Positions 20,690 through 33,100 of a DNA stretch of 64,000 bases are shown here, one piece after another. The stretch's first letter is position 1; the number at the start of each line of letters is the position of its first letter. Position numbers and translations under genes: made by a program. Source of the stretch: Isoetes taiwanensis (lineage: Eukaryota > Streptophyta > Lycopodiopsida > Isoetales > Isoetaceae); contig JAJEKV010000110.1 in assembly GCA_021234155.1 (NCBI GenBank), positions 3,006,338 to 3,070,337 of the forward strand, given 5' to 3'. The notes beneath the pieces are model-generated. The model was given only the letters and a program-made list of their open reading frames with translations. It did no database searches and had not been told where the DNA came from.

Positions 20690-21135
20690 TTTAGCAACGT
20701 GGGCTTGCGACGTTCCTGCGACGTGACGTCGCAATTGACGTGACCATGCGACGTCAATGCGGCGTCCGTCGGCGGAACGCATCATGCGGCGGTCTTCGCG
20801 ACGTCGACACTTCGTGACTGGCGGTCGGTGTCACGCGCCGGTGGATGTCGGTGCCAAGTGGACGACAGTTGCCACATTTGCGACGTCACGTCGCATGCGA
20901 CATCGCGTCACTTGGTCTATCGCGCCCGAGGTGATTTGGCTGGCCGGGTGGGCGGCAGTGTCACGCCATGTGGATGTCTGCGGCGTGGCGTCGCATGCGG
21001 CGTGGCGTGACATTTGAAGAAGCGGATGACATGTCGATGCGTATTTGCCGCGTGTCTTGCCAAAGTCGTAGGTGACCTAGAAGGTGGCCAGATTGACAAT
21101 ACGTCGCGTCGCGGCATTATCGGCAACGTCAAAAC
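20690..21135. repeat. CpG-rich segment with TGCGACGTnACGTCGCA palindromes
   Basis: The segment is much richer in CpG than its surroundings and contains many CGACGT and GCGTGGCGT motifs. Two 17-nt near-perfect palindromes share the sequence TGCGACGT(G/C)ACGTCGCA, at 20717-20733 and 20879-20895. It carries no recognisable protein. It may be the end region of a DNA transposon. Confidence 0.55.
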
Positions 21136-21172
21136 TCATTTCTTAGTTGGGTGAACATGTGTGGTCTTACGG

Positions 21173-24140
21173 CTCTGAAACTTGCTCCCGGGGCAATGTC
21201 GGCGTCCACGAGTCCATTGGCGAGGCGAATAGTGGTTCGGGGAGGGAGTTAGCCCGTCGGATCCCGGGGCCTTGGGGAGAGGAAATTCGGGGTAGCGGCT
21301 TAGGGGGATTTTAGGGTCTAAAGCTCACGGCGTCAACACCCCCACTCCACGTCAAGACCGCGGCCGCAAGGTCCGTAGAATCGATAAGGAGAGAGCGGCG
21401 AAACATAAACCCCGTGGGTTGCGAGGTTCTAGAAGGGTTTGCATTTTGGGGGCCGAGACTTGGTCTGTTGCACTTGGGACTGGCCAGAGTGCTGCTGGTA
21501 GAAAAGAATCTGAACAAGGGGAACCGGCGGAGCCGGAGTTTGGGCCTGTCCTCCTCCCGATGTGGCAAGTAGAAGTCGGGGGCTTTGCGTGATGGCAAGA
21601 CATTCATAAATTCGCAATTAATGCATTGTATGAAAATAAATTCTGATTTTTGCCGGAATTTGGATTCCTAATTCATCTCCAAAGACACACAGCCCAATTT
21701 TGAAATTTTTGGAGAAGGTCTAGGTCAAAGGGTTAGCATTAGAGCGGTCGGGGCAGCCCGCTGCGGCAACAGCCGTGGCCCCGCCCCCAAGTCAAAGCGA
21801 GGCGGGGACCTTGCGGGGAACCCTCACAAGAGGGGAGAGTCCGGACCCCAAGAGGCGGGATCAAAAAGTTCCCAGGAAGCCCTTCTGGCGGCTCCCAGGG
21901 GAACGCGCTAATGACCACCCTCCCGGAGCGGTTCCCCTATCCGATTTGTTGGATCCTCCGTTCGGGGGCCCCTCTTGGGGAAGGCCCAAAAGATTCCAGA
22001 TCGGATGCGGGAGAACTTGTCAAACTGGGCGGCCCCGAGGTCGGCCTTGTATAAACCGCAGATGTTTTTGTCGTTCGAACACCGGGAGGCTCAGGAATGG
22101 CAAATCGACCCGCCAAATTGTCCGGAATGGCTAAATTACCCTAGGGAGCAAGTTACAAGGTCGGTTTTGCAAAGAAAGAAACACTCACGCCCTCCCGACA
22201 CGGTATCCGCATCCACATCCTAGGCCAATTGACTACGAGTGTGATGGAAGTGAGCTACTTTGGCGCTTCTTGGAGGTCGGGTGGTCTTCTGGCCACGGAA
22301 CTTGGTCCCCAGGGCAATGTCGACGTTCTGAGTCCATTGGCAGAGCCAAATTGCGATTCCGGAGAGAGGAGGTCGCCCGTCCGTCCCCAGGGCCTTGGGG
22401 AGAGGAAATTCTGGGCAAGCAGCTTCTGGGGGGATTTTAGGGTCCGTGTTCTGCCGTCAACACCCCCACTTCACATCAAGTCACGGCGCAAGGTCCCGGC
22501 CGAATCTGACAAGGAGAGGCCCTCCAAAACGTAAACCCTGTGGGTTGCCAGGTTCTAGAAGGGTTTGCGTTTTGAGGGCCGAGACTTGGTCTATTGCACT
22601 TGGGACCTGGCCGAGAATACGGAGCAAGGGGAACTGATGGAACGGAGTTTGGGCATGTCCTCCTCTTGATGTGGCAAGTAAAAGTCGGGGGGCACTTTTG
22701 CAGTGGCAAGACATTCATAAATTCACAATTAATGCATTGTACGAAAATAAATTCTGATTTTTTGCCAGCTGGATTCCTAATTCATCTTCAAAGACCTTGA
22801 CCCAATTTTAGAATTTTTAGGAGAAGGCCCTAGGTCAAAGGGTTAGCATTAGAATGGTCGGGGCAGCCCATTTTGGGGGGCAACAGAGCTGGCACCCTTC
22901 CCCAAGTCAAGCGAGGCCGGGACCTTTGGGGATCCCTCACAAGAGGGGAGAGTCCAGGACCCAAGAGGCGGGATCCAAAAAGTTCGAGGCAGACCCTTCT
23001 GGCGGCGCTCCCAGGGGCTGAGCGCTAATGACCACCCTCACGGAGCCGGTTCCCCTATCCGGCCGTTGGATCCTCCGGATTCGGGGGCCCCTCTTGGGAA
23101 GGCCCAAAAGATTCCAGATCGGTCAGGAGAAGTTGTCAAACCGCGGCGCCCCGAGGTGCGACCTTGTATAAACCGCAGTTGTTTTGTCGTTCGGGACACA
23201 GGGAGGCTCGGAATGGCAAATCGACCTTGCCAAATCGTCCGGAATGGCGAAATTACCCTAGGGAGCAAGTTACAAGGTCGGTTTTGCAAAAGAAAGAAAC
23301 ACTCACGCCCTCCACGACAGTATCCTGCATCCACATCCTAGGCCAATTGACTACGAGTGTGATGGAAGTGAGCTACTTTGGCGCTTCTTGGAGGTCGGGC
23401 GGTCTTCTGGCTACGGAACTTGCTCCCCAGGGCAATGTCGACGTCCTGAGTCCATTGGCAGAGACGAATCGCGGTTCCGGGGAGGGAGATGTCCTGCGTC
23501 TGGGTCCCGGGGCCTTGGGGGAGGAAATTAGGGGGCAAGAACTTTAGGGGGATTTTAGGGTCCATGCTCTGGCGTCAACACCCCCACTCCACGTCAAGTC
23601 ACGGCGCAAGGTCCCGGCCGAATCTGATAAGGAGAGGGCCTCCGAAACGTAAACCCTGTGGGTTGCCAGGTTCTAGAAGGGTTTGCGTTTTGGGGGCCGA
23701 GACTTGGTCTGTTGCAGTTGGGACCTGGCCGAGAAGCTGCAGCCGAGAATACGAACAAGGGGGAACCGGCGGAGCGGAGTTTGGGCCTGTCCTCCTCCCG
23801 ATGTGGCAAGTAGAAGTCGGGGCTTTTTGCAGTGGCAAGACATTCATAAATTCGCAATTAATGCATTGTACGAAAATAAATTCTGATTTTTTGCGGTTGG
23901 ATTCCTAATTCATCTCCGACACACAACCCAATTTTGAAATTTTAGGAGAAGGTCTAGGTCAAAGGGTTAGCATTAGAGCGGTCGGGGCAGCCCGTTCGGG
24001 CAACCAGAGCTGGCACCCCGCCCCCAAGTCAAACGAGGCCGGGGACCTTGCGGGGAACCCTCACAAGAGGGGAGAGTCCGGACCCCAAGAGGCGGGATCC
24101 AAAAAAGTTCCCGAGGCAGCCCTTCCTGGCAGCGCTCCCC
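21173..24140 (-). repeat. GC-rich satellite, about 1.11-kb monomer, orientation A
   Basis: About 2.7 monomers are arranged head to tail. The landmark TTCATAAATT falls at 21603, 22714 and 23843, giving periods of 1111 and 1129 bp. Monomers include a conserved AT-rich block (GCAATTAATGCATTGTA) in otherwise GC-rich sequence, and a TATAAACC motif. Open frames shift between monomers, so coding is unlikely. Confidence 0.92.
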
Positions 24141-27100
24141 TGCAACAGACCAAGTCTCGGCCCTCAAAACGCAAACCCTTCTAGAACACGGCAGCCCACG
24201 GGGGTTTCACGTTTGAGGCCCTCTCCTTGTCCGATTCGGTAGGGACCTTCGTGACTTGGCGTGGAGTGGGGGTGTTGGCCTTGAGCACGGACCCTAAAAT
24301 CCCCCCGGAAGCTGCTTGCCCCGAATTTCCTCTCCCCAAGGCCCTGGGGACGGACGGGCGACTTCCCCTCTCCGGAATCGCGATTTGGCTCTGCCAATGG
24401 ACTCAGAACGTCGACATTGCCTTGGGGACCAACTTTCGTGGCCAGAACACCACCCGACCTCCAAGAAGCACCAAAGTAGCTCACTTCCATCACACTCATA
24501 GTCAATTGGCGCAGGATGTGGATGCGGGATATTGTCGTGGAGGGCGTGAGTGTTTCTTTCTTTTGCAAAACCGACCTTGTAACTTGCTCTCTAGGGTAAT
24601 TTCGCCATTCCGGACGATTTGGCAGGGTCGATTTGCCATTCCGGAGCCTCCCCGGTGCCTGAATGACAAAACACTGCGGTTTACCTCGGGGACCTCGGGG
24701 CCCGGTTTGACAAGTTCTCCCGGACCCGATCTGGAATCTTTTGGGCCTTCGAAGAGGGGCCCTTGAGCGGAGGATCAGCGGTCGGATAGGGGCCCGGGCT
24801 CGGGGAGGGTGGTCATTAGCGTGCGGCCCGGGGAGGCCGGGGAAGGGCTGCCTCGGGAACTTTTGGATCCAGCCTCTTGGGGTCAGGACTCTCCCCTCTT
24901 GTGAGGGATCCCGCAAGGTCCTGGCCTCGTTTCACTTGGGGAAGGGTGCGGCTCGGTTGCCACCAGCGGGCTGCCCCGACCATTCTAATGCTAACCCTTT
25001 GACCTAGGCCTTCTCCGAAAATTTCGAAAATTGGGCTGTGTGCTGGAGATGAATTAGGAATCCAGCTGGCAAAAAATCAGAATTTATTTTCGTACAATGC
25101 ATTAATTGTGAATTTATGAATGTCTTGCCACTGCAAAAGCGCCCCCCGACTTCTACTTGCCACATCGGGAGGAGGACAGGCCCAAACTCCGTTCCGTCAG
25201 TTCCCCTTGCTCCGTATTCTCGGCTGCAGCCACTCGGCCAGGTCCCAAGTGCAACAGACCAAGTCTCGGGCCTCAAAACGCAAACCCTTCTAGAACCTGG
25301 CAACCCACAGGGTTTACGTTTCGGAGGCCCTCACCCTCTCCTTGTCAGATTCGGCCGGGACCTTGCGCCGTGACTTGACGTGGAGTGGGGGTGCTTGCCC
25401 CGAATTTCCTCTCCCCAAGGCCCTGGGGACGGACGGGCGACTTCCCCTCTCCGGAATCGCGATTTGGCTCTGCCAATGGACTCAGAACGTCGACATTGCC
25501 TTGGGGACCAACTTTCGTGGCCAGAACACCACCCGACCTCCAAGAAGCGCCAAAGTAGCTCACTTCCATCACACTCGTAGTCAATTGGCGCAGGATGTGG
25601 ATGCGGGATACTGTCGTGGAGGGCGTGAGTGTTTCTTTCTTTTGCAAAACCGACCTTGTAACTTGCTCTCTAGGGTAATTTCGCCATTCCGGACGATTTG
25701 GCAGGGTCGATTTGCCATTCCGGAGCCTCCCCGGTGCCTGAATGACAAAACACTGCGGTTTATACAAGGCCGACCTCAGGACGCCCCGCGGTTTGACAAG
25801 TTCTCCCGGACCGATCTGGAATCTTTTGGGCCTTCCCGAAGAGGGGCCCTTGAACGGAGGATCCAACGGTCGGATAGGGGAACCGGGCTCCAGGAGGGTG
25901 GTCATTAGCGTGCAGCCCCCCGGGGGAGCGCTGCCAGGAAGGGCTGCCTCGGGAACTTTTTTGGATCCCGCCTCTTGGGGTCCGGACTCTCCCCTCTTGT
26001 GAGGGATCCCTGCAAGGTCCTGGCCTCGTTTGACTTGGGGAAGGGTGCGGCTCGGTTGCCACAGCAGCGGGCTGCCCGACCATTCTAATGCTAACCCTTT
26101 GACCTAGGCCTTCTCGAAAATTTGAAAATTGGGCTGTGTCTTTGGAGATGAATTAGGAATCCGGTGGCAAAAATCAGAATTTATTTTTTCGTACAATGCA
26201 TTAATTGTGAATTTATGAATGTCTTGCCCTTTGCAAAAGCGCCCCCAGACTTCTACTTGCCACATCGGGGAGGAAGACAGGCCCAAACTCCGTTCCGTCG
26301 GTTCCCCTTGCTCCGTATTCTCATTTGCGGCCACTTTCGGCCCGAGTCCCAAGTGCAGCAGACCAAGTCTCGGCCCTCAAAGCGCAAACCCTTCTAGAAC
26401 ACGGCAGCCCACGGGGTTTATGTTTGAGGCCCTCTCCTTGTCGGTCGGTAGGGACCTTGCGTGACTTGGCGTGGAGTGGGGGTGTTGATGCGAGCATGGA
26501 CCCTAAAATCCCCGAAGCTGCTTGCCCCAAATTTCCTCTCCCAAGGCCACGGGGGCCGGGGCCGGGCGACCTCCCTCTCTCGGGAATCGCGATTTGGCTC
26601 GCCAATGGACTCGAAGCGTCGACATTGCCTTGGGGACCAAGTTCCGTGGCGAGAAGACCACCCGACCTCAAGCGCCAAAGTAGCTCACTTCCATCACACT
26701 CGTAGTCAATTGGCGCTAGGATGTGGATGCGGGATCTTGTCGTGGAGGCGTGAGTGTTTCTTTCTTTTGCAAAACCGACCTTGTAACTTGCTCCCTAGGG
26801 TAATTTAGCCATTAGGACGATTTGGCGGGGGTCGATTTGCCATTAGGAACCTCCCCGGTGCCCGAGCGTCAAAACAACTGCGGTTTATACAAGGCCGACC
26901 TCGGGGATGCCCAGCGGTTTGACAACTTCTCGGGGCCGGTCTGGAATCTTTTGGGCCTTCGAAGAGGGGCCCTGAGCGGAGGATCAGCGGTCGGATAGGG
27001 GAACCAGGGCTCGGGGAGGGTGGTCATTAGCGTCGCGCCCAGGGGGGCGGCTGCCCGGGAAGGGCTGCCTCGGGAACTTTTTTGGATCCCGCCTCTTGGG

Positions 27101-30100
27101 GTCCAGACTCTCCCCTCTTGTGAGGGATCCCTGCAAGGTCCTGGCCTCGTTTGACTTGGGGAAGGGTGCCAGCTCGGTTGCCCTGCAACGGGCTGCCCCG
27201 ACCGTTCTAATGTTAACCCTTTGACCTAGGTCTTCTCTGAAAATTTCAAAAATTGGGCTGTGTGCTAGAGATGAATTAGGAATCCATCTGGCAAAAAATC
27301 AGAATTTATTTTCGTACAATGCATTAATTGTGAATTTATGAATGTCTTGCCACTGCAAAAGCGCCCCCCGACTTCTACTTGCCACATCGGGAGGAGGACA
27401 GGCCCAAACTCCGTTCCGTCAGTTCCCCTTGCTCCGTATTCTCGGCTGCAGCCACTCGGCCAGGTCCCAAGTGCAACAGACCAAGTCTCGGGCCTCAAAA
27501 CGCAAACCCTTCTAGAACACGGCAGCCCACCCGGGGTTTACGTTTGGAGGCCCTCTCCTTGTCGGTCGGTAGGGACCTTGCGCGTGACTTGGCGTGGAGT
27601 GGGGGTGTTGGCCTTGAGCACGGACCCTAAAATCCCAGGGGCTGCTTGCCCGAATTTCCTCTCCCCAAGGCCACAGGGGCCGGGCGAGGCGACTTCCCCT
27701 CTCAGGAATCAGCGATTTGGCTCGCCAATGGACTCGAGCGTCGACATTGCCTTGGGGACCAACTTCGTGGGCAGAACACCACCCGACCTCAAGAAGCGCC
27801 AAAGTAGCTCACTTCCATCACACTCGTAGTCAATTGGCCTAGGATGTGGATGCGGGATCTTGTCGTGGAGGCGTGTGAGTGTTTCTTTCTTTTGCAAAAC
27901 CGACCTTGTAACTTGCTCCCTAGGGTAATTTAAGCCATTCAGGACGATTTGGCGGTCGATTTGCCATTCGGAGCCTCCCGGTGCGAGCGACAAAACAACT
28001 GCGGTTTATACAAAGGAGACCTCGGGATGCCCAGCGGTTTGACAAGTTCTCGGGGCCGTCTGCGGAATCTTTTGGGCCTTCGAAGAGGGGCCTGAGCGGA
28101 GGATCAGCGGTCGGATAGGGAGCAGGGCTCGGGGAGGGTGGTCATTAGCGTGCGCCCCAGGGGGCGGCTGCCCGGGGAAGGGCTGCCTCGGGGAACTTTT
28201 TGGATCCGCCTCTTGGGGTCGGACTCTCCCCTCTTGTGAGGGATCCCTGCAAGGTCTGGCCTCGTTTGACTTGGGGAAGGGTGCCGGCTTCGGTTGCCTG
28301 CAGCGGGCTGCCCGACCGATTCTAATGTTAACCCTTTGACCTAGGCCTTCTCAGAAAATTTCAAAAAAATTGGGCTGTGTGCTAGAGATGAATTAGGAAT
28401 CCATCGGCAAAAATCAGAATTTATTTTAGGTACAATGCATTAATTGTGAATTTATGAATGTCTTGCCCTTTGCAAAAAGCCCCAGACTTCTACTTGCCAC
28501 ATCGGGGAGGAGGACGGGCCCAAACTCCGTTTCGTCGGTTCCCTTGCTCCGTATTCTCGGCTGCGGCCACTTCGGCCGGGTCCCAAGTGCAGCAGACCAA
28601 GTCTCGGGCCTCAAAGCGCCAAACCCTTCTAGAACACGGCAACCCACCGGGGTTTTCACGTTTGGAGGCCCTCTCCTTGTCGGTCGGTAGGGACCTTGCG
28701 CCGTGACTTGGCGTGGAGTGGGGGTGTTGGCCTTGAGCACGGACCCTAAAATCCCGGAAGGCTGCTTGCCCCGAATTTCCTCTCCCCAAGGCCACAGGGG
28801 GCCGGGCCAGGCGACTTCCCCTCTCGGGAATGCGATTTGGCTCTGCCAATGGACTCGAAGCGTCGACATTGCCTTGGGGACCAACTTCGTGTGGCGAACA
28901 CCACCCGACCTCCAAAAGCGCCAAAGTAGCTCACTTCCATCACACTCGTAGTCAATTGGCCTGAGGATGTGGATGCGGGATCTTGTCGTGGGGCGTGAGT
29001 GTTTCTTTCTTTTGCAAAACCGACCTTGTAACTTGCTCTCTAGGGTAATTTAGCCATTCGGACGATTTGGCGGTCGATTTGCCATTAGGAACCTCCCGGT
29101 GCACGAATGACAAAACAACTGCCCGGTTTATACAAGGCCGACCTCGGGGATGCCCAGCGGTTTGACAAGTTCTCGGGGACCGATGCGGAATCTTTTGGGC
29201 CTTCAGAAAGGGGCCCTTGAGCGGAGGATCAGCGGTGGGATAGGGGAACAGGGCTCGGGAGGGTGGTCATTGGCGTGTCGGCCCCGGGGGGCGGCTGCCG
29301 AGGGAAGAAGGGCTGCCTCGGGAACTTTTTGGATCCCGCCTCTTGGGGTCCGGACTCTCCCCTCTTGTGAGGGATCCACTGCAAGGTCGGCCTCGTTTGA
29401 CTTGGGGAAGGGTGCCGGCTTCGGTTGCCACAGCGGGCTGCCCCGACCATTCTAATCTAACCCTTTGACCTAGGCCTTCTCAGAAAATTTCAAAAAATTG
29501 GGCTGTGTCTTTGGAGATGAATTAGGAATCCGGTGGCAAAAATCAGAATTTATTTTCGTACAATGCATTAATTGTGAATTTATGAATGTCTTGCCCTTTG
29601 CAAAAGCCCCGACTTCTACTTGCCACATCGGGAGGAGGACGGGCCCAAACTCCGTTCCGTCAGTTCCCCTTGCTCGTATTCACGGCTGCGACCACTCGGC
29701 CAGGTCCCAAGTGCAGCAGACCAAGTCTACCGGCCCTCAAAGCGCCAAACCCTTCTAGAACACGGCAACCACGGGGGTTTACGTTTGAGGAGGCCCTCTC
29801 CTTGTCGGTCGGCGGGACCTTGCTTGGCGTGACTTGGCGTGGAGTGGGGGTGTTGATGCGAGCATGGACCCTAAAATCCCGGAAGCTGCTTGCCCCAAAT
29901 TTCCTCTCCCCAAGGCCACAGGGGCCCGGGCGAGGCGACCTCCCCTCTCGGAATCGCGATTTGGCTGCGCCAATGGACTCGGAAACGTCGACATTGCCTT
30001 GGGGACCAAGTTCCGTGGCGAAGACCACCCGACCTCAAAAGCGCCAAAGTAGCTCACTTCCATCACACTCGTAGTCAATTGGCCTAGGATGTGGATGCGG

Positions 30101-33100
30101 GATCTTGTCGTGGGGCGTGAGTGTTTCTTTCTTTTGCAAAACCGACCTTGTAACTTGCTCCCTAGGGTAATTTCGCCATTAGGACGATTTGGCGAGTCGA
30201 TTTGCCATTAGGAGCCTCCCGGTGCCGAAGCGACAAAACAACTGCCCGGTTTATACAAGGCCGACCTCGGGGATGCCCAGCGGTTTGACAAGTTCTCTCG
30301 GACGATCTGGAATCTTTTGGGCCTTCGAAGGGGCCCTTGAGCGGAGGATCAGCGGTGGGATAGGGGAGCCGGGGCTCGGGAGGGGTGGTCATTAAGCGTC
30401 GCGACCCGGGGGGCGCTGCCGGGGAAGGGCTGCCTGGGGAACTTTTGGATCCGCCTCTTGGGGTCGGACTCTCCCCTCTTGTGAGGGATCCTGCAAGGTC
30501 TGGCCTCGTTTGACTTGGGGAAGGGTGCGGCTCGGTTGCCACAGCGGGCTGCCCGACCGTTCTAATGCTAACCCTTTGACCTAGGCCTTCTCTGAAAATT
30601 TCAAAAATTGGGCTGTGTGCTAGAGATGAATTAGGAATCCATCTGGCAAAAAATCAGAATTTATTTTCGTACAATGCATTAATTGTGAATTTATGAATGT
30701 CTTGCCCTTTGCAAAGCGCCCCCGACTTCTACTTGCCACATCGGGAGGAGGACAGGCCCAAACTCCGTTCCGTCAGTTCCCCTTGCTCCGTATTCTCGGC
30801 TGCAGCCACTCGGCCAGGTCCCAAGTGCAACAGACCAAGTCTCGGGCCTCAAAACGCAAACCCTTCTAGAACCTGGCAACCCACAGGGTTTACGTTTCGG
30901 AGGCCCTCTCCTTGTCAGATTCGGCCGGGACCTTGCGCCGTGACTTGACGTGGAGTGGGGGTGTTGATGCCAGAGCACGGACCCTAAAATCCCGGGCTGC
31001 TTGCCCCGAATTTCCTCTCCCCAAGGCCACAGGGGCCGGACGAGGCGACCTCCCTCTCGGAATCGCGATTTGGCTCTGCCAATGGACTCGAAGCGTCGAC
31101 ATTGCCTTGGGGACCAAGTTCGTGGCGGAACACCACCCGACCTCAAAGCGCCAAAGTAGCTCACTTCCATCACACTCGTAGTCAATTGGCCTAGGATGTG
31201 GATGCGGGATCTTGTCGTGGAGGGCGTGAGTGTTTCTTTCTTTTGCAAAACCGACCTTGTAACTTGCTCCCTAGGGTAATTTCGCCATTCAGGACGATTT
31301 GGCGGGGTCGATTTGCCATTCGAACCTCCCGGTGCGAAGCGACAAAACAACTACCCGGTTTATACAAAAGTAGACCTCGGGATGCCCAGCGGTTTGACAA
31401 GTTCTCGGACCCGATCACGGAATCTTTTGGGCCTTCGAAGAGGGCCCCCTGAGCGGAGGATCAGCGGTGGGATAGGGAGGCAGGGCTCGGGGAGGGTGGT
31501 CATTGGCGTGCGACCCCAGGGGCGCTGCCGAGGAAGGGCTGCCTCGGGGAACTTTTGGATCCCGCCTCTTGGGGTCGGGACTCTCCCCTCTTGTGAGGGA
31601 TCCCTGCAAGGTCTGGCCTCGTTTGACTTGGGGAAGGGTGCGGCTTCGGTTGCCACAGCGGGCTGCCCCGACCGTTCTAATGCTAACCCTTTGACCTAGG
31701 TCTTCTCTGAAAATTTCAAAAATTGGGCTGTGTGCTAGAGATGAATTAGGAATCCATCTGGCAAAAAATCAGAATTTATTTTCGTACAATGCATTAATTG
31801 TGAATTTATGAATGTCTTGCCACTGCAAAAGCGGCCCCCGACTTCTACTTGCCACATCGGGGAGGAGGACAGGCCCAAACTCCGTTCCGGTCGGTTCCCC
31901 TTGCTCCGTATTCGGCTTTGCGGCCACTCGGCCGGGTCCCAAGTGCAACAGACCAAGTCTCGGGCCTCAAAGCGCCAAACCCTTCTAGAACACGGCAGCC
32001 CACCGGGGTTTACGTTTTGGAGGCCCTCTCCTTGTCGGTCGGTAGGGACCTTGCAGGTGACTTGGCGTGGAGTGGGGGTGTTGGCCTTGAGCCACGGACC
32101 CTAAAATCCCGGGAAGGCTGCTTGCCCGAATTTCCTCTCCCCAAGGCCACAGGGGCCGGGCCCAGGCGACTTCCCCTCTCCGGAATCGCGATTTGGCTCT
32201 GCCAATGGACTCGAAACGTCGACATTGCCTTGGGGACCAACTTTCGTGGCCAGAACCACCCCGACCTCAAGAAGCGCCAAAGTAGCTCACTTCCATCACA
32301 CTCGTAGTCAATTGGGCCTAGGATGTGGATCGCGGGATCTTGTCGTGGAGGCGTGAGTGTTTCTTTCTTTTGCAAAACCGACCTTGTAACTTGCTCTCTA
32401 GGGTAATTTAGCCATTAGGACGATTTGGCGGGTCGATTTGCCATTAGGAGCCTCCCGGTGCCCGAGCGACAAAACAACTGCCCGGTTTATACAAAGGCCG
32501 ACCTCGGGGATGCCAGCGGTTTGACAAGTTCTCGGGACCCGATCTGGAATCTTTTTTGGGCCTTCGAAGGGGCCCTTGAGCGGAGGATCAGCGGTGGGAT
32601 AGGGGGCAGGGCTCGGGAGGGTGGTCATTAGCGTGCGACCCAGGGGGGGCGGCTGCCGGGAAGGGCTGCCTCGGGAACTTTTGGATCCCGCCTCTTGGGG
32701 TCAGGACTCTCCCCTCTTGTGAGGGATCCACGCAAGGTCTGGCCTCGTTTGACTTGGGGAAGGGTGCCGGCTCGGTTGCCACACAGCGGGCTGCCCGACC
32801 GTTCTAATCTTAACCCTTTGACCTAGGCCTTCTCAGAAAATTTTGAAAATTGGGCTGTGTCTTTGGAGATGAATTAGGAATCCAGGTGGCAAAAAATCAG
32901 AATTTATTTTTCGTACAATGCATTAATTGTGAATTTATGAATGTCTTTGCCCTTTGCCAAAAGCCCCCGACTTCTACTTGCCACATCGGGAGGAGGACAG
33001 GCCCAAACTCCGTTCCGTCAGTTCCCCTTGCTCCGTATTCTCGGCTGCAGCCACTCGGCCAGGTCCCAAGTGCAACAGACCAAGTCTCGGCCCTCAAAAC

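Noticed and set aside
20757-21132. Arg/Ala/Thr-rich open frames on both strands
   Set aside because: They are caused by CpG-rich repeated CGACGT and GCGTGGCG motifs. There is no domain and no codon-bias signal.
24164-24916. 250-codon open frame on the minus strand within the satellite
   Set aside because: Long frames occur in different registers from monomer to monomer and are typical of GC-rich sequence with few stop codons. No domain is visible and no frame is conserved across copies.
30691-31350. 219-codon open frame on the minus strand within the satellite
   Set aside because: The sequence changes frame between adjacent monomers, and the equivalent region in other copies is broken. It is treated as a composition effect.
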